This document shows positions 63,337 through 63,652 of a stretch of 63,652 bases of DNA, one piece after another. The translations under genes and the position numbers were made by a program. The notes beneath the pieces are model-generated. The model was not told the origin of the DNA. It saw nothing but the letters and a program-made list of their open reading frames with translations, and searched no databases. This stretch comes from an uncultured Nocardioidaceae bacterium (GTDB lineage: Bacteria; Actinomycetota; Actinomycetes; Propionibacteriales; Nocardioidaceae), in NCBI GenBank assembly GCA_902805845.1, contig CADCUI010000087.1, positions 1 to 63,652 on the forward strand, read 5' to 3'. The stretch's first letter is position 1. Every line of letters begins with the position of its first letter.

Positions 63337-63652
63337 GCGTCGGCCTGCTTGAAGAGCCGCAGCTGCAGCACGGTGAACACCAGCAGCATGGCGAACAACG
63401 CAAAGGCCAGGGTGCTCGCGTAGCCCATGTCGTAGTACTTGAACGCCCAGAGATACATGTAATAGACCATCGTCGTCGTCTTGTTGACGGGCCCGCCGCT
63501 GGTCATCACGAAGATCTGCGTGAACACCTGGAACGAGCCGATGATGCCGAGGACGAGCAGGAAGAGCGTCGTGGGTCGCAGCAACGGAATGGTGATGTGC
63601 CAGATCCGACGCAGCGTACCGGCGCCATCCACCTTCGCCGACTCGTAGAGCT
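63333..63652 (-). CDS. carbohydrate ABC transporter permease (MalF type), 3' part
   Basis: The last 106 codons of a gene that starts beyond the right edge. They include the EAA loop ELYESAKVDGAGTLRRIWHI and two C-terminal spans (TLFLLVLGIIGSFQVFTQIF, ALFAMLLVFTVLQLRLF). It is the upstream partner of the MalG-type permease; a binding protein gene probably lies further upstream, outside the window. Confidence 0.9.
   Translation of the reverse strand, partial: LYESAKVDGAGTLRRIWHITIPLLRPTTLFLLVLGIIGSFQVFTQIFVMTSGGPVNKTTTMVYYMYLWAFKYYDMGYASTLAFALFAMLLVFTVLQLRLFKQADA

Overview
The window is high-GC DNA with dense, short-spaced genes, many GTG/TTG starts and many 4-bp ATGA or GTGA stop/start overlaps. 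Gene content (furA-katG, fused isobutyryl-CoA mutase, methylcrotonyl-CoA carboxylase, acyl-ACP desaturase, stand-alone NHEJ polymerase, DUF305/DUF4396 copper genes, soluble Ser/Thr kinase and FHA protein) fits a free-living aerobic actinobacterium. A Nocardioides-like member of the Propionibacteriales is my inference, not something shown directly. No rRNA, tRNA, IS element, prophage or CRISPR array was recognised.

Layout. 1-6.6 kb (minus strand): a peptide/oligopeptide ABC importer operon (binding lipoprotein, two permeases, fused double ATPase) that continues into a NylB-type serine hydrolase and a beta-keto acid cleavage enzyme cut by the window edge; it has a clear sigma70-like promoter. 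6.8-13.2 kb: single genes (AIM24 protein, proline-rich protein, D-2-hydroxyacid dehydrogenase, a serine-hydrolase-like lipoprotein without its catalytic Ser/Lys, a gamma-glutamyltransferase homologue, an alpha/beta hydrolase). 13.2-14.1 kb: DUF4396 and DUF305 genes behind two CsoR-like operators. 14.2-22.7 kb: a leucine/isovalerate module (HMG-CoA lyase, methylcrotonyl-CoA carboxylase alpha and beta), three 26-bp tandem repeats, a MarR regulator and IcmF. 22.7-25.5 kb: furA-katG with a perfect Fur-type palindrome.

25.7-34.6 kb: LtrA protein, secreted phosphodiesterase-like protein, ferritin-like protein, then a five-gene overlapping operon of an Asp/Glu racemase and two ABC ATPase/permease pairs, followed by a small HTH gene overlapping tail-to-tail and a DUF2007 gene. 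34.8-39.0 kb: the most unusual cluster. A 50-residue Arg-rich peptide gene with a strong ribosome binding site lies 3 nt before a fused ABC exporter, which overlaps a soluble degenerate Ser/Thr kinase, which overlaps a DUF3105 protein; a DUF1707-FHA gene follows. 39.0-47.3 kb: a patchwork of single accessory genes (TmrB-like ATPase, GNAT, methyltransferases, MarR, P-loop kinase, a frameshifted lipoprotein, VOC, DUF421, NUDIX).

47.3-57.7 kb: aldo/keto reductase, MFS transporter, LigD-type polymerase, cupin, then a LysR regulator divergent from a 38-residue peptide gene and an acyl-ACP desaturase; DUF2071, homocysteine methyltransferase with its small partner, VOC protein, and an amidohydrolase divergent from a Rieske ferredoxin around a palindromic operator. 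57.8-63.65 kb: a Tat-exported GH10 xylanase converging on a sugar operon (two ABC permeases, a cupin/isomerase-like protein, two Gfo/Idh/MocA oxidoreductases) that enters from the right edge. Together the window looks like a catabolic and stress-response stretch for peptides or amides, branched-chain acids and plant polysaccharide, with an accessory patch in the middle.
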